From the NCBI GenBank assembly GCA_045541975.1, contig JAZQKB010000042.1:1-25597 (forward strand): DNA of 25,597 nucleotides. Reading direction: 5' to 3'. A model generated the notes under the pieces. It worked only from the letters and a program-made list of their open reading frames with translations, searched no databases and was not told the origin of the DNA. This document shows, one piece after another, positions 1 to 7,386 of this stretch (its first letter is position 1; each line of letters opens with the position of its first letter). The position numbers and the translations under genes were made by a program. The DNA comes from SIG452 sp045541975 (GTDB lineage Bacteria; Bacillota; Clostridia; UMGS1840).

Positions 1-594
1 AATTGCAGTCAGCTTCAGCTCAAAGGTTACCATCATAGTATATGCATAGTAGTTAATAAAGATTAAAATGATGTTTACAATCAGTAAAGGCAATTGCATA
101 ATGCTCAGAGTGGTAGAGCTTCCGAAAAAGAATAACGGCTCATTTCCGTAAATAATGGTATAGGAAAAAGATATAATGAAAAGACCGTTGATAATTGTCA
201 TCAACGTTGCCTGTTTAAAATTCTTCTTAAAATGCTCAAAAAATTCAGCACATAAGAATACCGGCATTTCAGTAGCAAAACATCTTAATAGATAGGTTGC
301 TCCTGCGGTTGCCGGACCAATGAGCGGAGAAAATAAAATAAAAATCAATCCAATACTGGAAATAAATTCCCCAAGATAGGTAATTGTGGGATCGTATAGC
401 ATTTTATCGCTCAATAAATACAAAGAAACGGAAATCCAAATCGGTAAAGTCATCAATATATATAGCAAATTCAGCTGAATCAGTTTTCCGAATTTTCTGA
501 AAAATAATTCAAAAAAATATAAGGGACGGATTGGACGCATCTCTCTTTTTTCAACGCCCTTCCCTTCTTTGGTATAGGAATGAAATAAACCCAT
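1..594 (-). CDS. YesL/DUF624-family membrane protein (partial)
   Basis: This is the first 198 codons of a membrane protein whose 3' end lies beyond the left window edge; the frame is open to base 1. The N-terminus (MGLFHSYTKEGKG) is followed by a basic amphipathic stretch and then about four hydrophobic segments (roughly residues 40-62, 75-95, 135-155 and 165-190). A segment near residues 90-105 (SPLIGPATAGATYLLR), followed by a short loop with FFEHFKKNFKQAT, is the pattern I know from the YesL/DUF624 family. Those proteins are about 200-230 residues long, so little is missing. Their biochemical role is unknown; they often sit beside sugar ABC transporter or regulator genes. The start ATG (592-594) has an AAGAGGA ribosome site 8 bases upstream. 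It lies 33 bases after the lipoprotein gene and probably shares its transcript. Family assignment rests on motif memory, not a search. Confidence 0.75.
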   Translation of the reverse strand, partial: MGLFHSYTKEGKGVEKREMRPIRPLYFFELFFRKFGKLIQLNLLYILMTLPIWISVSLYLLSDKMLYDPTITYLGEFISSIGLIFILFSPLIGPATAGATYLLRCFATEMPVFLCAEFFEHFKKNFKQATLMTIINGLFIISFSYTIIYGNEPLFFFGSSTTLSIMQLPLLIVNIILIFINYYAYTMMVTFELKLTAI

Positions 595-627
595 TTTTGT
601 AATCCTCTTTCTATGCTGAACGTGATG

Positions 628-1008
628 TTATTCTGTGAAAAATACTTCGTTGTAATTTACATACCGAAATTCTACATGAAATCCATCCTCTAAAGAAATT
701 TGGTATGCACCTTTATCTGCCAACTCACCATCAATATACAAAATCCAGCCATCTGTGTCAGTGGAATCGTATCCGCCAAATCCATCAAACATATGATTGT
801 TCAGACGGTACGGAATTTTATGCTCTTGGCATACTCCCAGTAAAACTTTTTCGGCATTATCAAGGGTTGTGGTAATATCATCAGAAACAATTATTTGTTC
901 ACCGTATAACACCGAAACACTGCCGGTAATTTCCGGAGCATTGGTCTTCTGCTGGCATCCGGATAAACACAACAACATCATCAAACAAATTGCTAAAATC
1001 TTTTTCAT
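628..1008 (-). CDS. Small secreted lipoprotein, DUF4430-like
   Basis: A 126-residue protein starting at MKKILAIC, with a short basic N-terminus, a Leu/Met-rich hydrophobic core and a lipobox LSGC whose Cys is residue 18. It should be exported, lipidated and anchored on the outer face of the membrane. The C-terminal half carries DGWILYIDGELADKGA and an ending with DGFHVEFRYV. This matches the pattern of DUF4430 (transcobalamin C-terminal-like) domains, small beta-grasp units in secreted Firmicute proteins that sometimes bind cobalamin-like ligands. A longer reading up to 1065 exists, but the ATG at 1006-1008 has an AGGAGA site 6-7 bases upstream and gives a clean signal peptide. Its ATG overlaps the thioesterase stop (ATGA), so the two genes are translationally coupled. 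Ligand and role are unknown. Confidence 0.8.
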   Translation of the reverse strand: MKKILAICLMMLLCLSGCQQKTNAPEITGSVSVLYGEQIIVSDDITTTLDNAEKVLLGVCQEHKIPYRLNNHMFDGFGGYDSTDTDGWILYIDGELADKGAYQISLEDGFHVEFRYVNYNEVFFTE

Positions 1009-1436
1009 TGTTCTTCTCCTGCTTCTACTGTGCTTTCCACCAAAGCATAGACTTCGGGATAGCATTTTTTTAAATTAAGAGGTTTAAACTCCTTAGAATC
1101 CACCCAAACATGAACTGTCTCACCGGAATGAATCAGATTACCGGCATGGAAAATTTCGTATCGAAATTCTACCCGATATGCTGTCAACCGCTTGATGGCG
1201 GTTTGCACGGTAATTACATCGTCGTATCGTGCCGGGCTTTTATAATGAGAATGCACTTCGTAAATGGGAGTCATAATTCCCATTTCTTCCATCTTGCGGT
1301 ATGGCAGACCCATTTGTTTACAAAATTCAGTTCTTGCCACCTCGTACCACACCGGATAAACCGAATGATGCACAATTCCCATCTGATCTGTTTCCTGATA
1401 ACGGACGGTAATTTCGGTTGATGTAATCAAAATCAT
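1005..1436 (-). CDS. Acyl-CoA thioesterase, YbgC/FadM-type hot-dog fold
   Basis: A protein of about 143 residues with the single hot-dog domain of the YbgC/FadM (4-hydroxybenzoyl-CoA thioesterase) family, which hydrolyses acyl-CoA or acyl-ACP thioesters in the cytoplasm. The N-terminal signature RYQETDQMGIVHHSVY contains the family's catalytic Asp (the D of ETDQ) and the G-x-V-x-H turn that starts the long helix. Further on, HYKSPARYDD and the late HVWVDSKEFKPLNL fit the family's beta-sheet. Length is typical (130-150). The start is uncertain: GTG (1439), ATG (1436) and TTG (1430) are in frame, and the AGAGG site at 1439-1443 is best spaced (8 bases) for the TTG, which would give MITSTEITVRY. 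It heads the minus-strand operon, behind a strong promoter, and its stop overlaps the next gene. Substrate chain length cannot be told. Confidence 0.88.
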   Translation of the reverse strand: MILITSTEITVRYQETDQMGIVHHSVYPVWYEVARTEFCKQMGLPYRKMEEMGIMTPIYEVHSHYKSPARYDDVITVQTAIKRLTAYRVEFRYEIFHAGNLIHSGETVHVWVDSKEFKPLNLKKCYPEVYALVESTVEAGEEQ

Positions 1437-1461
1437 CACCTCTTATTCCACATTTCAAATT

Positions 1462-1490
1462 ATTATAACATTTTTTTTAGAATTTGTCTA
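1462..1490 (-). promoter_or_regulatory. Sigma-A promoter for the thioesterase operon
   Basis: On the minus strand a -35 box TAGACA (1485-1490) is followed by a 17-base spacer and a perfect -10 box TATAAT (1462-1467), with a TG one base upstream of it (extended -10). It lies about 25 bases upstream of the first start codon. It is divergent from, and separate from, the rimP promoter. Confidence 0.75.
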
Positions 1491-1567
1491 CCTTTCTCAC
1501 AATTTTTTTGTAAAAATTACCGTAATATTTTTTGACTGAAAAATTTTTAAAAAATTTTGAAAAAAGC

Positions 1568-1596
1568 TTGATTTTTTTATTATATAATGTTATAAT
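1568..1596 (+). promoter_or_regulatory. Sigma-A promoter for the rimP-nusA-infB operon
   Basis: A -35 box TTGATT (1568-1573), a 17-base spacer and a perfect -10 TATAAT (1591-1596) with an extended -10 TG at 1588-1589. Transcription should start near 1602-1604, giving a leader of about 90 bases before rimP. The leader holds the hairpin listed next. No other convincing promoter was seen between here and 17070. Confidence 0.8.
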
Positions 1597-1623
1597 ACAT
1601 AAAGTAAAGTAATACTTGTAGTA

Positions 1624-1654
1624 AAAAGAGTGGGTTTCCCACTCTTTTGTTTTT
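1624..1654 (+). terminator. Terminator-like attenuator hairpin in the rimP leader
   Basis: The arms AAAAGAGTGGG (1624-1634) and CCCACTCTTTT (1638-1648) pair perfectly around a TTT loop and run into GTTTTT (1649-1654). This is the shape of an intrinsic terminator, but with a G interrupting the T tract. It sits about 20 bases after the predicted transcription start and 39 bases before the rimP ATG, so it cannot end an upstream gene. In Bacillus subtilis, NusA is known to repress its own operon by terminating in the leader without an antiterminator. The placement here, and the weak T tract typical of NusA-dependent sites, fit that mechanism. That it works this way here is inference. Confidence 0.7.
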
Positions 1655-1693
1655 AAGTATCGCAAGATAAGAAAACACGCAAAGGAGAATGTT

Positions 1694-2176
1694 ATGGCGA
1701 AGAATATTCTTAGTTCTGTGATCGAATTGGTTGCACCTCTTTGTGAAGAAAACGGCTGTTTTCTTTATGATGCAGAATTTCAAAAAGAAGGAAAAATGCA
1801 AACCCTTCGGATCTATGTGGATAAAGACGGTGGCATCAATATTGATGAATGCGAAGCGGTTTCTCGTTTGATTTCAAAAAAACTGGACGATGAAGATCTC
1901 ATTGCCACAGCGTATCAGCTGGAAGTTTCTTCTCCCGGTGTAGAACGAAAACTGACCAAAGACTGGCATTTTGAAAAAGTAATGGGAAAACAGATTGAAA
2001 TTTCTCTTTACGCTCCCTTAGACGGCAAAAAAACACTGACCGGTATTTTGGAAGCATTGACTGCTGATGAAATCACAATCTTAGAAAACGGGAATACCGT
2101 TTCTCTTCCTCGAGATAAGATTGCATCGGCGAAACTGTTTTTTGATATCAACGAAGTGTTGAAATCAAAATCTTAA
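1694..2176 (+). CDS. rimP: Ribosome maturation factor RimP
   Basis: A 160-residue cytoplasmic protein needed for maturation of the 30S subunit. The N-terminal alpha/beta domain (about 1-80) contains LRIYVDKDGGINIDECEAVSR, and the conserved LEVSSPGVERKL junction follows at about residues 76-87. The C-terminal half (about 90-155) forms the SH3-like barrel, with GKQIEISLY and a TGILEAL turn. Length is typical (150-160). The ATG follows AAAGGAG with good spacing. As the first gene of the nusA operon it lies directly behind the leader hairpin, so its expression should respond to termination there. The gap to nusA is 47 bases. Confidence 0.95.
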   Translation: MAKNILSSVIELVAPLCEENGCFLYDAEFQKEGKMQTLRIYVDKDGGINIDECEAVSRLISKKLDDEDLIATAYQLEVSSPGVERKLTKDWHFEKVMGKQIEISLYAPLDGKKTLTGILEALTADEITILENGNTVSLPRDKIASAKLFFDINEVLKSKS

Positions 2177-2223
2177 ACTGTATTAAAATTTAACTGATAT
2201 ATTTGGAGGTACAAAAGAAAATT

Positions 2224-3246
2224 ATGAACAAGGAATTTTTATTGGCTCTGGACCTTTTGGAAAAAGAAAAAGGCATTGAGAAAGAAATCTTAATTGAAGC
2301 CATGGAAAACGCATTGGTAACTGCATACAAAAAGGATTACAATCCTGTTGCAGAAGTCATTGCAACCGTATCCCGTGAAACCGGCGATGCTGCAGTTTAC
2401 TTAAGAAAAACCGTTGTGGAAGAAGTTGTCGATCCCGAATTAGAAATCGACTTCAAAGCTGCAAAGAAGATTTCTAAAGCTGTTGCTATTGGTGATGAAG
2501 TTAACGTAAACGTAACACCCAAAACTTTTGGTAGAATTGCTGCACAAAATGCAAAAGGGATTGTTGTGCAGAAAATCAGAGAAGTGGAACGTGGCATGAT
2601 GGTTTCCGAATTTACCGAAAAAACCGGCAGTTTGGTAACCGGTACTGTGGAAAGAATTGAAAAAGGAAACGTAATGGTTTCTATTGGCAGAACCGAGGCT
2701 GTGCTTTCTCCTCAGGAACAGATTCCCGGAGAATCCTATAAGCACGGTGATAAAATTAAAATTTACGTAGTTCAAGTAAAAATTATCGGAAAAGCACCTC
2801 AGATTATCATTTCCCGTTCTCACCCGATGCTGGTAAGATGTTTATTTGAACAGGAAGTTCCCGAAATTGCAAACGGTGTTGTTCAGATTAAATCCATTGC
2901 AAGAGAAGCTGGCGCAAGAACGAAAATTGCAGTTTATTCCAATGATGAAAATGTTGACTGTATCGGTTCCTGCATCGGCCCCAAAGGTATGCGTGTGGAA
3001 AACATCTTAGCCGAATTGAAAGGTGAAAAAATTGATATTGTGAAATACGATGAAGATCCCGAAGTATTCGTAAAAGAAGCTCTCTCCCCTGCTGAAATTG
3101 TCAGCTGTAATGTGAATCAGGAAGAAAGAATCTGTAATGTAACCGTAGAACGTGATCAGCTTTCTTTAGCAATCGGTAAAGAAGGTCAGAATGCAAGACT
3201 GGCTGCTAAATTAACCGGTTACAAAGTAGATATCAAAGCAATCTAA
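2224..3246 (+). CDS. nusA: Transcription termination/antitermination factor NusA
   Basis: NusA binds RNA polymerase and nascent RNA, promotes pausing and intrinsic termination, and takes part in rRNA antitermination. The 340-residue protein has the RNAP-binding N-terminal domain (1 to about 125, starting MNKEFLLALDLLEKEKGI), an S1 domain (about 135-199, GSLVTGTVERIEKG) and two KH domains. KH1 has CIGPKGMRVENI and KH2 has the GKEGQNARLAAKLTG loop at the C-terminus. There is no acidic-repeat extension, as is usual in Firmicutes. I chose the ATG at 2224 because MNKEF is the family N-terminus; an in-frame TTG at 2203 is part of the GGAGG ribosome site (2205-2209), which sits a rather long 14 bases before the ATG. 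It is the presumed regulator of its own operon through the leader hairpin. Confidence 0.96.
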   Translation: MNKEFLLALDLLEKEKGIEKEILIEAMENALVTAYKKDYNPVAEVIATVSRETGDAAVYLRKTVVEEVVDPELEIDFKAAKKISKAVAIGDEVNVNVTPKTFGRIAAQNAKGIVVQKIREVERGMMVSEFTEKTGSLVTGTVERIEKGNVMVSIGRTEAVLSPQEQIPGESYKHGDKIKIYVVQVKIIGKAPQIIISRSHPMLVRCLFEQEVPEIANGVVQIKSIAREAGARTKIAVYSNDENVDCIGSCIGPKGMRVENILAELKGEKIDIVKYDEDPEVFVKEALSPAEIVSCNVNQEERICNVTVERDQLSLAIGKEGQNARLAAKLTGYKVDIKAI

Positions 3247-3257
3247 GGAGTATCAGA

Positions 3258-3521
3258 ATGAAATACATTCCCCACAGAAAATGCATTGTCTGCCGAAAGA
3301 TTCAACCAAAAATGAATATGCTCAGAGTCGCTCGGCTGCCCGACGGCACGTATCAATTGGATCAAAACCATGCCATCGACGGTCGCGGTGCATATCTGTG
3401 TAACCATCCGGAGTGTATCCGACAGGCGATTCAAAAAAAGTCCTTGCATCAGTCCTTTAAAACCAGAGTTCCAGAAGAATGCTATACTATTTTGCAACAA
3501 TATTTGGAGGACATAGAATGA
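3258..3521 (+). CDS. ylxR: YlxR family protein (DUF448; RnpM homologue)
   Basis: An 87-residue nucleic-acid-binding protein. The N-terminus MKYIPHRKCIVCRKIQPK holds the family signature R-x-C-x-x-C, and the centre has the GRGAYLCNHPECIRQAI motif with two more Cys, followed by a basic helix (KKSLHQSFKTRV). In Bacillus subtilis the homologue has been described as a modulator of RNase P (RnpM); earlier it was a protein of unknown function in the nusA operon. Length matches the family (85-95). AAGGAG lies 7 bases before the ATG. Its stop overlaps the ylxQ start (ATGA). Confidence 0.93.
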   Translation: MKYIPHRKCIVCRKIQPKMNMLRVARLPDGTYQLDQNHAIDGRGAYLCNHPECIRQAIQKKSLHQSFKTRVPEECYTILQQYLEDIE

Positions 3522-3835
3522 AACAAAAATTACTACGGTTCTTAGGCCTTGCAAGACGAGCCGGAGCTTTGACCTATGGACAGACTGCAGTTGGAAACGA
3601 AATTAAAAAATCCCGCAGCAAATTGATTATGTTTGCGGCAGATTTTCACGAAAAATCCCGACGGAATCTGATGGATTCCATTACAAATATTAAGGTGTTG
3701 ACACTACCCTGCTCTATGGAGGAAATCGGTTATGCCATTGGCACAAAGCCAACCGGTGTATTATCTGTCAACGACGAGAATTTTAAAAAAGGAATTTTAG
3801 AGGTGAGTTCATTTGAAGAAAAAGAAAATATCTGA
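3518..3835 (+). CDS. ylxQ: L7Ae-family kink-turn RNA-binding protein YlxQ
   Basis: A 105-residue member of the L7Ae/L30e/S12e/Gadd45 family. The start MKQKLLRFLGLARRAGALTYGQ is typical: a helix, then the RAG-x-x-x-x-G loop that contacts kink-turn RNA. It is followed by KLIMFAADFHEKSRRNL and, near the end, the family's GxxxGTKPTGVLSVND segment. Bacillus YlxQ binds kink-turns, but its cellular role is unclear. An upstream in-frame ATG at 3479 would run through ylxR; the ATG at 3518, coupled to the ylxR stop and preceded by TTTGGAGGA, is clearly right. The C-terminus overlaps infB by 23 bases. Confidence 0.92.
   Translation: MKQKLLRFLGLARRAGALTYGQTAVGNEIKKSRSKLIMFAADFHEKSRRNLMDSITNIKVLTLPCSMEEIGYAIGTKPTGVLSVNDENFKKGILEVSSFEEKENI
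3799..3803 (+). promoter_or_regulatory. Ribosome binding site that fixes the infB TTG start
   Basis: AGAGG inside the 3' end of ylxQ lies 9 bases before the TTG at 3813. There is no in-frame ATG or GTG nearby, and the residues from the TTG onward match the IF2 N-terminus. Confidence 0.65.
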
Positions 3836-6083
3836 ACTGGCAAAAGAATTTAATTTGCCAAATAAACAGATCATGGAAATGATCAAAAATCTGGGAATCG
3901 AAGGAAAAAACAGCGCAAGCAGTTCTTTAGATGAGAAAGAACTTGACTTAGTACTGGATGCTATTATTTTCTCTCATCAGGTAGAAGATTTTTCTATGTA
4001 TGCGATTGAGAAAAAAGTAGAAACTAAACCCCAAAAAGACGAAAAAGCAATTGAAGATGAAAAGAAAAACGAACAGGAAATCATTGAAGTAATCGAAAAA
4101 CCCATTGAAAAGAAAGTTCGTCATATTGATACCCGTCAGAATACCATTGACGAATCCCGTCTGGATGACACTAAAATTGAAGAAATCATGCAGGGTACCG
4201 ATATTTATGCTACCGGTAGCACTACGAAACAGAAAATTAAAAAGAGCAGCAAAAACCAACGATTTGAACGTCAGAACAATAAGTTTAATAAAAACAACCA
4301 GGAAAAGAAACAACCTGTTGTGATTAAACCGGAAATCTTAAAAGTAAAAATTCCGGATGAAATTTCTGTTGGTGAATTAGCAGAACGTTTAAAGAAAACC
4401 GGTACCGAAGTAATCAAAAAACTGATGGGCTTTGGGGTAATGGCTTCTTTATCACAGATTATCGACTATGATACTGCCTATCTGATTGCTGAGGAATTTG
4501 GCGCTCAGGTAGAAAAAATTGTTACCGTAACTTTAGAAGAAGAACTGTTCCACGAAGAAGAAGACCGTCCGGAAGATTTAAAACAAAGACCTCCTGTTGT
4601 GGTTGTTATGGGTCACGTTGACCACGGGAAAACCTCCCTTCTGGACGCCATTCGTAATACAGATGTTACTGCTACCGAAGCAGGTGGTATTACCCAGCAC
4701 ATCGGTGCATATAAGGTAAAAATCGGCAATGAGGACTTGACCTTCTTAGATACTCCCGGTCACGAAGCATTCACTGCGATGCGTGCAAGAGGTGCGAAGG
4801 CGACCGATATCGCAATCTTAGTTGTTGCAGCCGACGACGGTATTATGCCTCAGACTGTGGAAGCTATTAATCACGCTAAAGCAGCGGATATTCCTATCGT
4901 TGTTGCAATCAATAAAATGGATAAAGAAACGGCAAATCCCGACAAAATCCGTCAAGAATTAACCGAATACGGTTTGGTTCCTGAAGAATGGGGCGGCGAC
5001 ACCATCTGCGTTCCGATTTCAGCAAAAACCAGAATGAATATTGATAAGCTTTTAGAAACAGTTCTCTTACTTGCAGAACTAAAAGAATTAAAAGCAAATC
5101 CCGATAAAGCTGCAAGCGGTATTGTAATCGAAGCAAAACTGGATAAAGGTAGAGGTCCCGTGGCTACCGTGTTGGTACAGAACGGTACCTTACATGCCGG
5201 TGATATTGTTGTAGCAGGAACTAGTGTTGGTAAAGTAAGAGCAATGAATGACTATCAGGGCAAGGCTACCCGTATGGCAGGCCCCTCTGTTCCGGTTGAA
5301 ATTCTTGGTTTGAGTGAAGCTCCCACCGCAGGTGACGTGTTTAAAGTTGTAAACGATGAGAAAAAAGCAAGACAGCTGGTTGAAGACAGAAAATTCAATG
5401 AAAAAGAAGCTATCTTCAACTCCAGAAAAACCATTACTTTGGATAATCTGTTCTCTCAGATTGCAGAGGGCGAAATCAAGGATCTGAATTTGATTGTTAA
5501 AGCAGATGTTCAGGGTTCTGTGGAAGCAGTAACTGCTTCTTTAGAAAAACTCTCCAATGAAGAAGTGAGAGTAAAAGTAATTCATGGCGGTGTTGGTACT
5601 GTTACCGAATCCGATATTTTGCTTGCATCTGCATCCAATGCCTTAATTATCGGCTTTAACGTTCGTCCTGATAACAAAACCGTGGAATCTGCAAAAGCAA
5701 ATGATGTTGATATCCGTTTATACCGTGTTATCTATCAGGCTATCGAAGAAGTAGAAGCTGCAATGAAAGGGATGCTTGCACCCAAATTCAAAGAAAACGT
5801 TTTGGGCCATGCAGAAATCCGTAACACCTTTAAAGTTAGTGGTGTTGGTACCATTGCAGGCTGTTATGTGCAGGATGGTAAAATCGTCAGAAATTCTGAA
5901 GTTCGTATTGTCCGTGACGGCGTTGTCATTTACGAAGGCGCTCTAAACTCCTTAAAACGTTTCAAAGACGATGCCAAAGAAGTTGCAAGTGGCTACGAAT
6001 GTGGTATGGGCTTTGATAAATACAATGACTTAAAAGAAGGCGACGTTATCGAATGCTTTATTATGGAAGAAATTAAACAGTAA
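3813..6083 (+). CDS. infB: Translation initiation factor IF-2
   Basis: A GTPase of 756 residues that delivers initiator fMet-tRNA to the 30S subunit and promotes subunit joining. It starts at TTG with MKKKKISELAKEFNLPNKQI, the IF2_N domain (1-55). A Lys/Glu-rich disordered linker follows (about 60-165), then a second IF2_N-type helical unit (about 170-230). The G domain has G1 GHVDHGKT at 267-274, G3 DTPGH at 313-317, G4 NKMD at 367-370 and SAK at 403-405. Domain II, the IF2 domain III (about 545-650) and the C-terminal tRNA-binding domain IV (GVGTIAGCYVQDGK) complete it. All GTPase motifs are intact. It overlaps ylxQ by 23 bases, suggesting coupled translation. rbfA follows after 15 bases. 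Confidence 0.97.
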   Translation: MKKKKISELAKEFNLPNKQIMEMIKNLGIEGKNSASSSLDEKELDLVLDAIIFSHQVEDFSMYAIEKKVETKPQKDEKAIEDEKKNEQEIIEVIEKPIEKKVRHIDTRQNTIDESRLDDTKIEEIMQGTDIYATGSTTKQKIKKSSKNQRFERQNNKFNKNNQEKKQPVVIKPEILKVKIPDEISVGELAERLKKTGTEVIKKLMGFGVMASLSQIIDYDTAYLIAEEFGAQVEKIVTVTLEEELFHEEEDRPEDLKQRPPVVVVMGHVDHGKTSLLDAIRNTDVTATEAGGITQHIGAYKVKIGNEDLTFLDTPGHEAFTAMRARGAKATDIAILVVAADDGIMPQTVEAINHAKAADIPIVVAINKMDKETANPDKIRQELTEYGLVPEEWGGDTICVPISAKTRMNIDKLLETVLLLAELKELKANPDKAASGIVIEAKLDKGRGPVATVLVQNGTLHAGDIVVAGTSVGKVRAMNDYQGKATRMAGPSVPVEILGLSEAPTAGDVFKVVNDEKKARQLVEDRKFNEKEAIFNSRKTITLDNLFSQIAEGEIKDLNLIVKADVQGSVEAVTASLEKLSNEEVRVKVIHGGVGTVTESDILLASASNALIIGFNVRPDNKTVESAKANDVDIRLYRVIYQAIEEVEAAMKGMLAPKFKENVLGHAEIRNTFKVSGVGTIAGCYVQDGKIVRNSEVRIVRDGVVIYEGALNSLKRFKDDAKEVASGYECGMGFDKYNDLKEGDVIECFIMEEIKQ

Positions 6084-6098
6084 TTTCGGAGGTGTGTG

Positions 6099-6449
6099 AT
6101 GGCAGGTCACAGAGAGCAACGTGTCAATGAAGAAGTAAAACGTGAACTGACTGCGGTTTTACGTCAGCTAAAAGACCCCAGAATCAGCGGAATGGTAAGC
6201 GTTTTAAAAACCAATGTCACCAAAGATTTAAAGTTCTGTAAAGTTTATATCAGCGTATTTGGAGATGAATCCGCAAAAAAAGATGTATTAAAAGGATTAA
6301 ACAGTGCAAAAGGCTTTATCCGAAAAGAAATTGCCTCTGCCCTTTCCTTGCGGGTAACTCCTGAATTTATCTTTGAAATTGATAATTCCTTAGAAGAAGG
6401 TAACAGAATTTTAAAAATGATGGAAAGCTTGGAATATCATGAAGAATAA
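6099..6449 (+). CDS. rbfA: Ribosome-binding factor A
   Basis: A 116-residue single KH-type domain protein that binds the 30S subunit and helps late 16S rRNA processing. The N-terminus MAGHREQRVNEEVKRELTAV, the central DPRISGMVSVLKTNVTKDLK and the C-terminal RVTPEFIFEIDNSLEEGNRI are all standard RbfA signatures. The ATG at 6099 sits 6 bases after GGAGG; a GTG one codon earlier is too close to the site. The last 11 bases overlap nrnA. Confidence 0.95.
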   Translation: MAGHREQRVNEEVKRELTAVLRQLKDPRISGMVSVLKTNVTKDLKFCKVYISVFGDESAKKDVLKGLNSAKGFIRKEIASALSLRVTPEFIFEIDNSLEEGNRILKMMESLEYHEE

Positions 6450-7386
6450 CATTGCTTTATTAAAAGATGCGATTGTAAACAGTAACCGGATTTTAATTTT
6501 AACACATGCATCTCCCGATGGAGACGCATTGGGTTCGGTTGCTGCATTCAAACAAATCATTGCGAAAATGGGGAAAGTGGCGGACTGCTTTTTAGAGGAG
6601 TCCTTCCCTACCCGTTTTCCCCATTTAAAAAAATATTTTAAAATCAAAGAATCGACTGATGAAATTTATGATTTGGTGGTTTTAGTTGATTGTGCGGATC
6701 GAAGCAGAACGGGAGTTCTATATCCCACGCCCAAAAAGTTATGCTATGTGGATCACCATATTTCCAATCCCAAGGATGCCGATATTAATATTGTCAATGC
6801 AGATGCGGCAGCAACTTGCGAAATCATGTATGATTTGATGGAAGAATGGAATGTTTCCTGTGACAAAGAAATTGCTGCAGCAATCTACACCGGCGTGTTA
6901 ACCGATACCGGTGGATTCTTATTCCAGAATACCACCAAAAAAACCCATGAAATTGCTGCGGATTTACTAAACTTTAACTTTGACAGAAACAGTATCGTAC
7001 GAATCAGTTTTCAGGAAAAAACACTGACCTACAGTAAACTTTATGCCAAATTGTTTGAAACTTTATACCACAACCGGGAATACCGTGCTGTCATCGGTTT
7101 TACTGATTACGATACGTATTCTTCCTTGGGTGCAACTGTGGAAGACACTGAAGGCCTTTCTGCTGCACTGCGCAATATCTCGGGCGTTGAATGTGCAGTT
7201 TTATTAACCGAACGGGAAAGAGGTTTCATAAAAGGAAGTGTTCGTTCCAACGACCGTTATAATGCCAACGAATTGGCGAGTATTTTTGGCGGTGGCGGAC
7301 ATATGAGAGCTGCTGGCTTTAAAACCCATCTCACTTATCAGGAAATTAAGGAAAAAATTCATGAATGGCTATCTGCTCATCAATAA
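6439..7386 (+). CDS. nrnA: DHH-family oligoribonuclease / pAp phosphatase NrnA
   Basis: A 315-residue DHH/DHHA1 phosphoesterase. NrnA degrades 2-5 nt RNAs to mononucleotides and dephosphorylates 3'-phosphoadenosine 5'-phosphate, using Mn2+. The N-terminal DHH domain carries HASPDGDALGS (His23, Asp27, Asp29), Asp84 in VDCAD and the DHH triad at 105-107 (VDHHISN). The C-terminal DHHA1 domain ends with the substrate-binding GGGGH at 284-288 followed by MRAAGF. All metal ligands are present. It overlaps rbfA by 11 bases and truB by 26 bases. This position between rbfA and truB is the usual one in Firmicutes. Cyclic dinucleotide phosphodiesterases of the GdpP type are longer and membrane-bound, so that alternative is unlikely. 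Confidence 0.93.
   Translation: MKNNIALLKDAIVNSNRILILTHASPDGDALGSVAAFKQIIAKMGKVADCFLEESFPTRFPHLKKYFKIKESTDEIYDLVVLVDCADRSRTGVLYPTPKKLCYVDHHISNPKDADINIVNADAAATCEIMYDLMEEWNVSCDKEIAAAIYTGVLTDTGGFLFQNTTKKTHEIAADLLNFNFDRNSIVRISFQEKTLTYSKLYAKLFETLYHNREYRAVIGFTDYDTYSSLGATVEDTEGLSAALRNISGVECAVLLTERERGFIKGSVRSNDRYNANELASIFGGGGHMRAAGFKTHLTYQEIKEKIHEWLSAHQ

Noticed and set aside
797..1421. Plus-strand open frames opposite the lipoprotein and thioesterase genes
   Set aside because: No ribosome sites, no recognisable domains, and they lie fully antisense to well-supported genes.
1624..1654. The leader hairpin as the end of an upstream gene
   Set aside because: No gene runs into it from the left on the plus strand, and the minus-strand operon starts at 1436 behind its own promoter, so only a leader role fits.
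2203..2223. A longer NusA starting at TTG 2203
   Set aside because: The TTG lies in the GGAGG ribosome site, and the family N-terminus is MNKEF from 2224.
2440..2823. A 127-codon minus-strand frame inside nusA
   Set aside because: Composition is that of an antisense shadow (rich in Phe, Asn and Ser), there is no ribosome site, and nusA is certain.
3990..4320. Low-complexity Lys/Glu-rich stretch of infB as a possible frameshift or repeat insertion
   Set aside because: The frame stays open, and a charged linker of this kind is normal between IF-2 N-terminal units.
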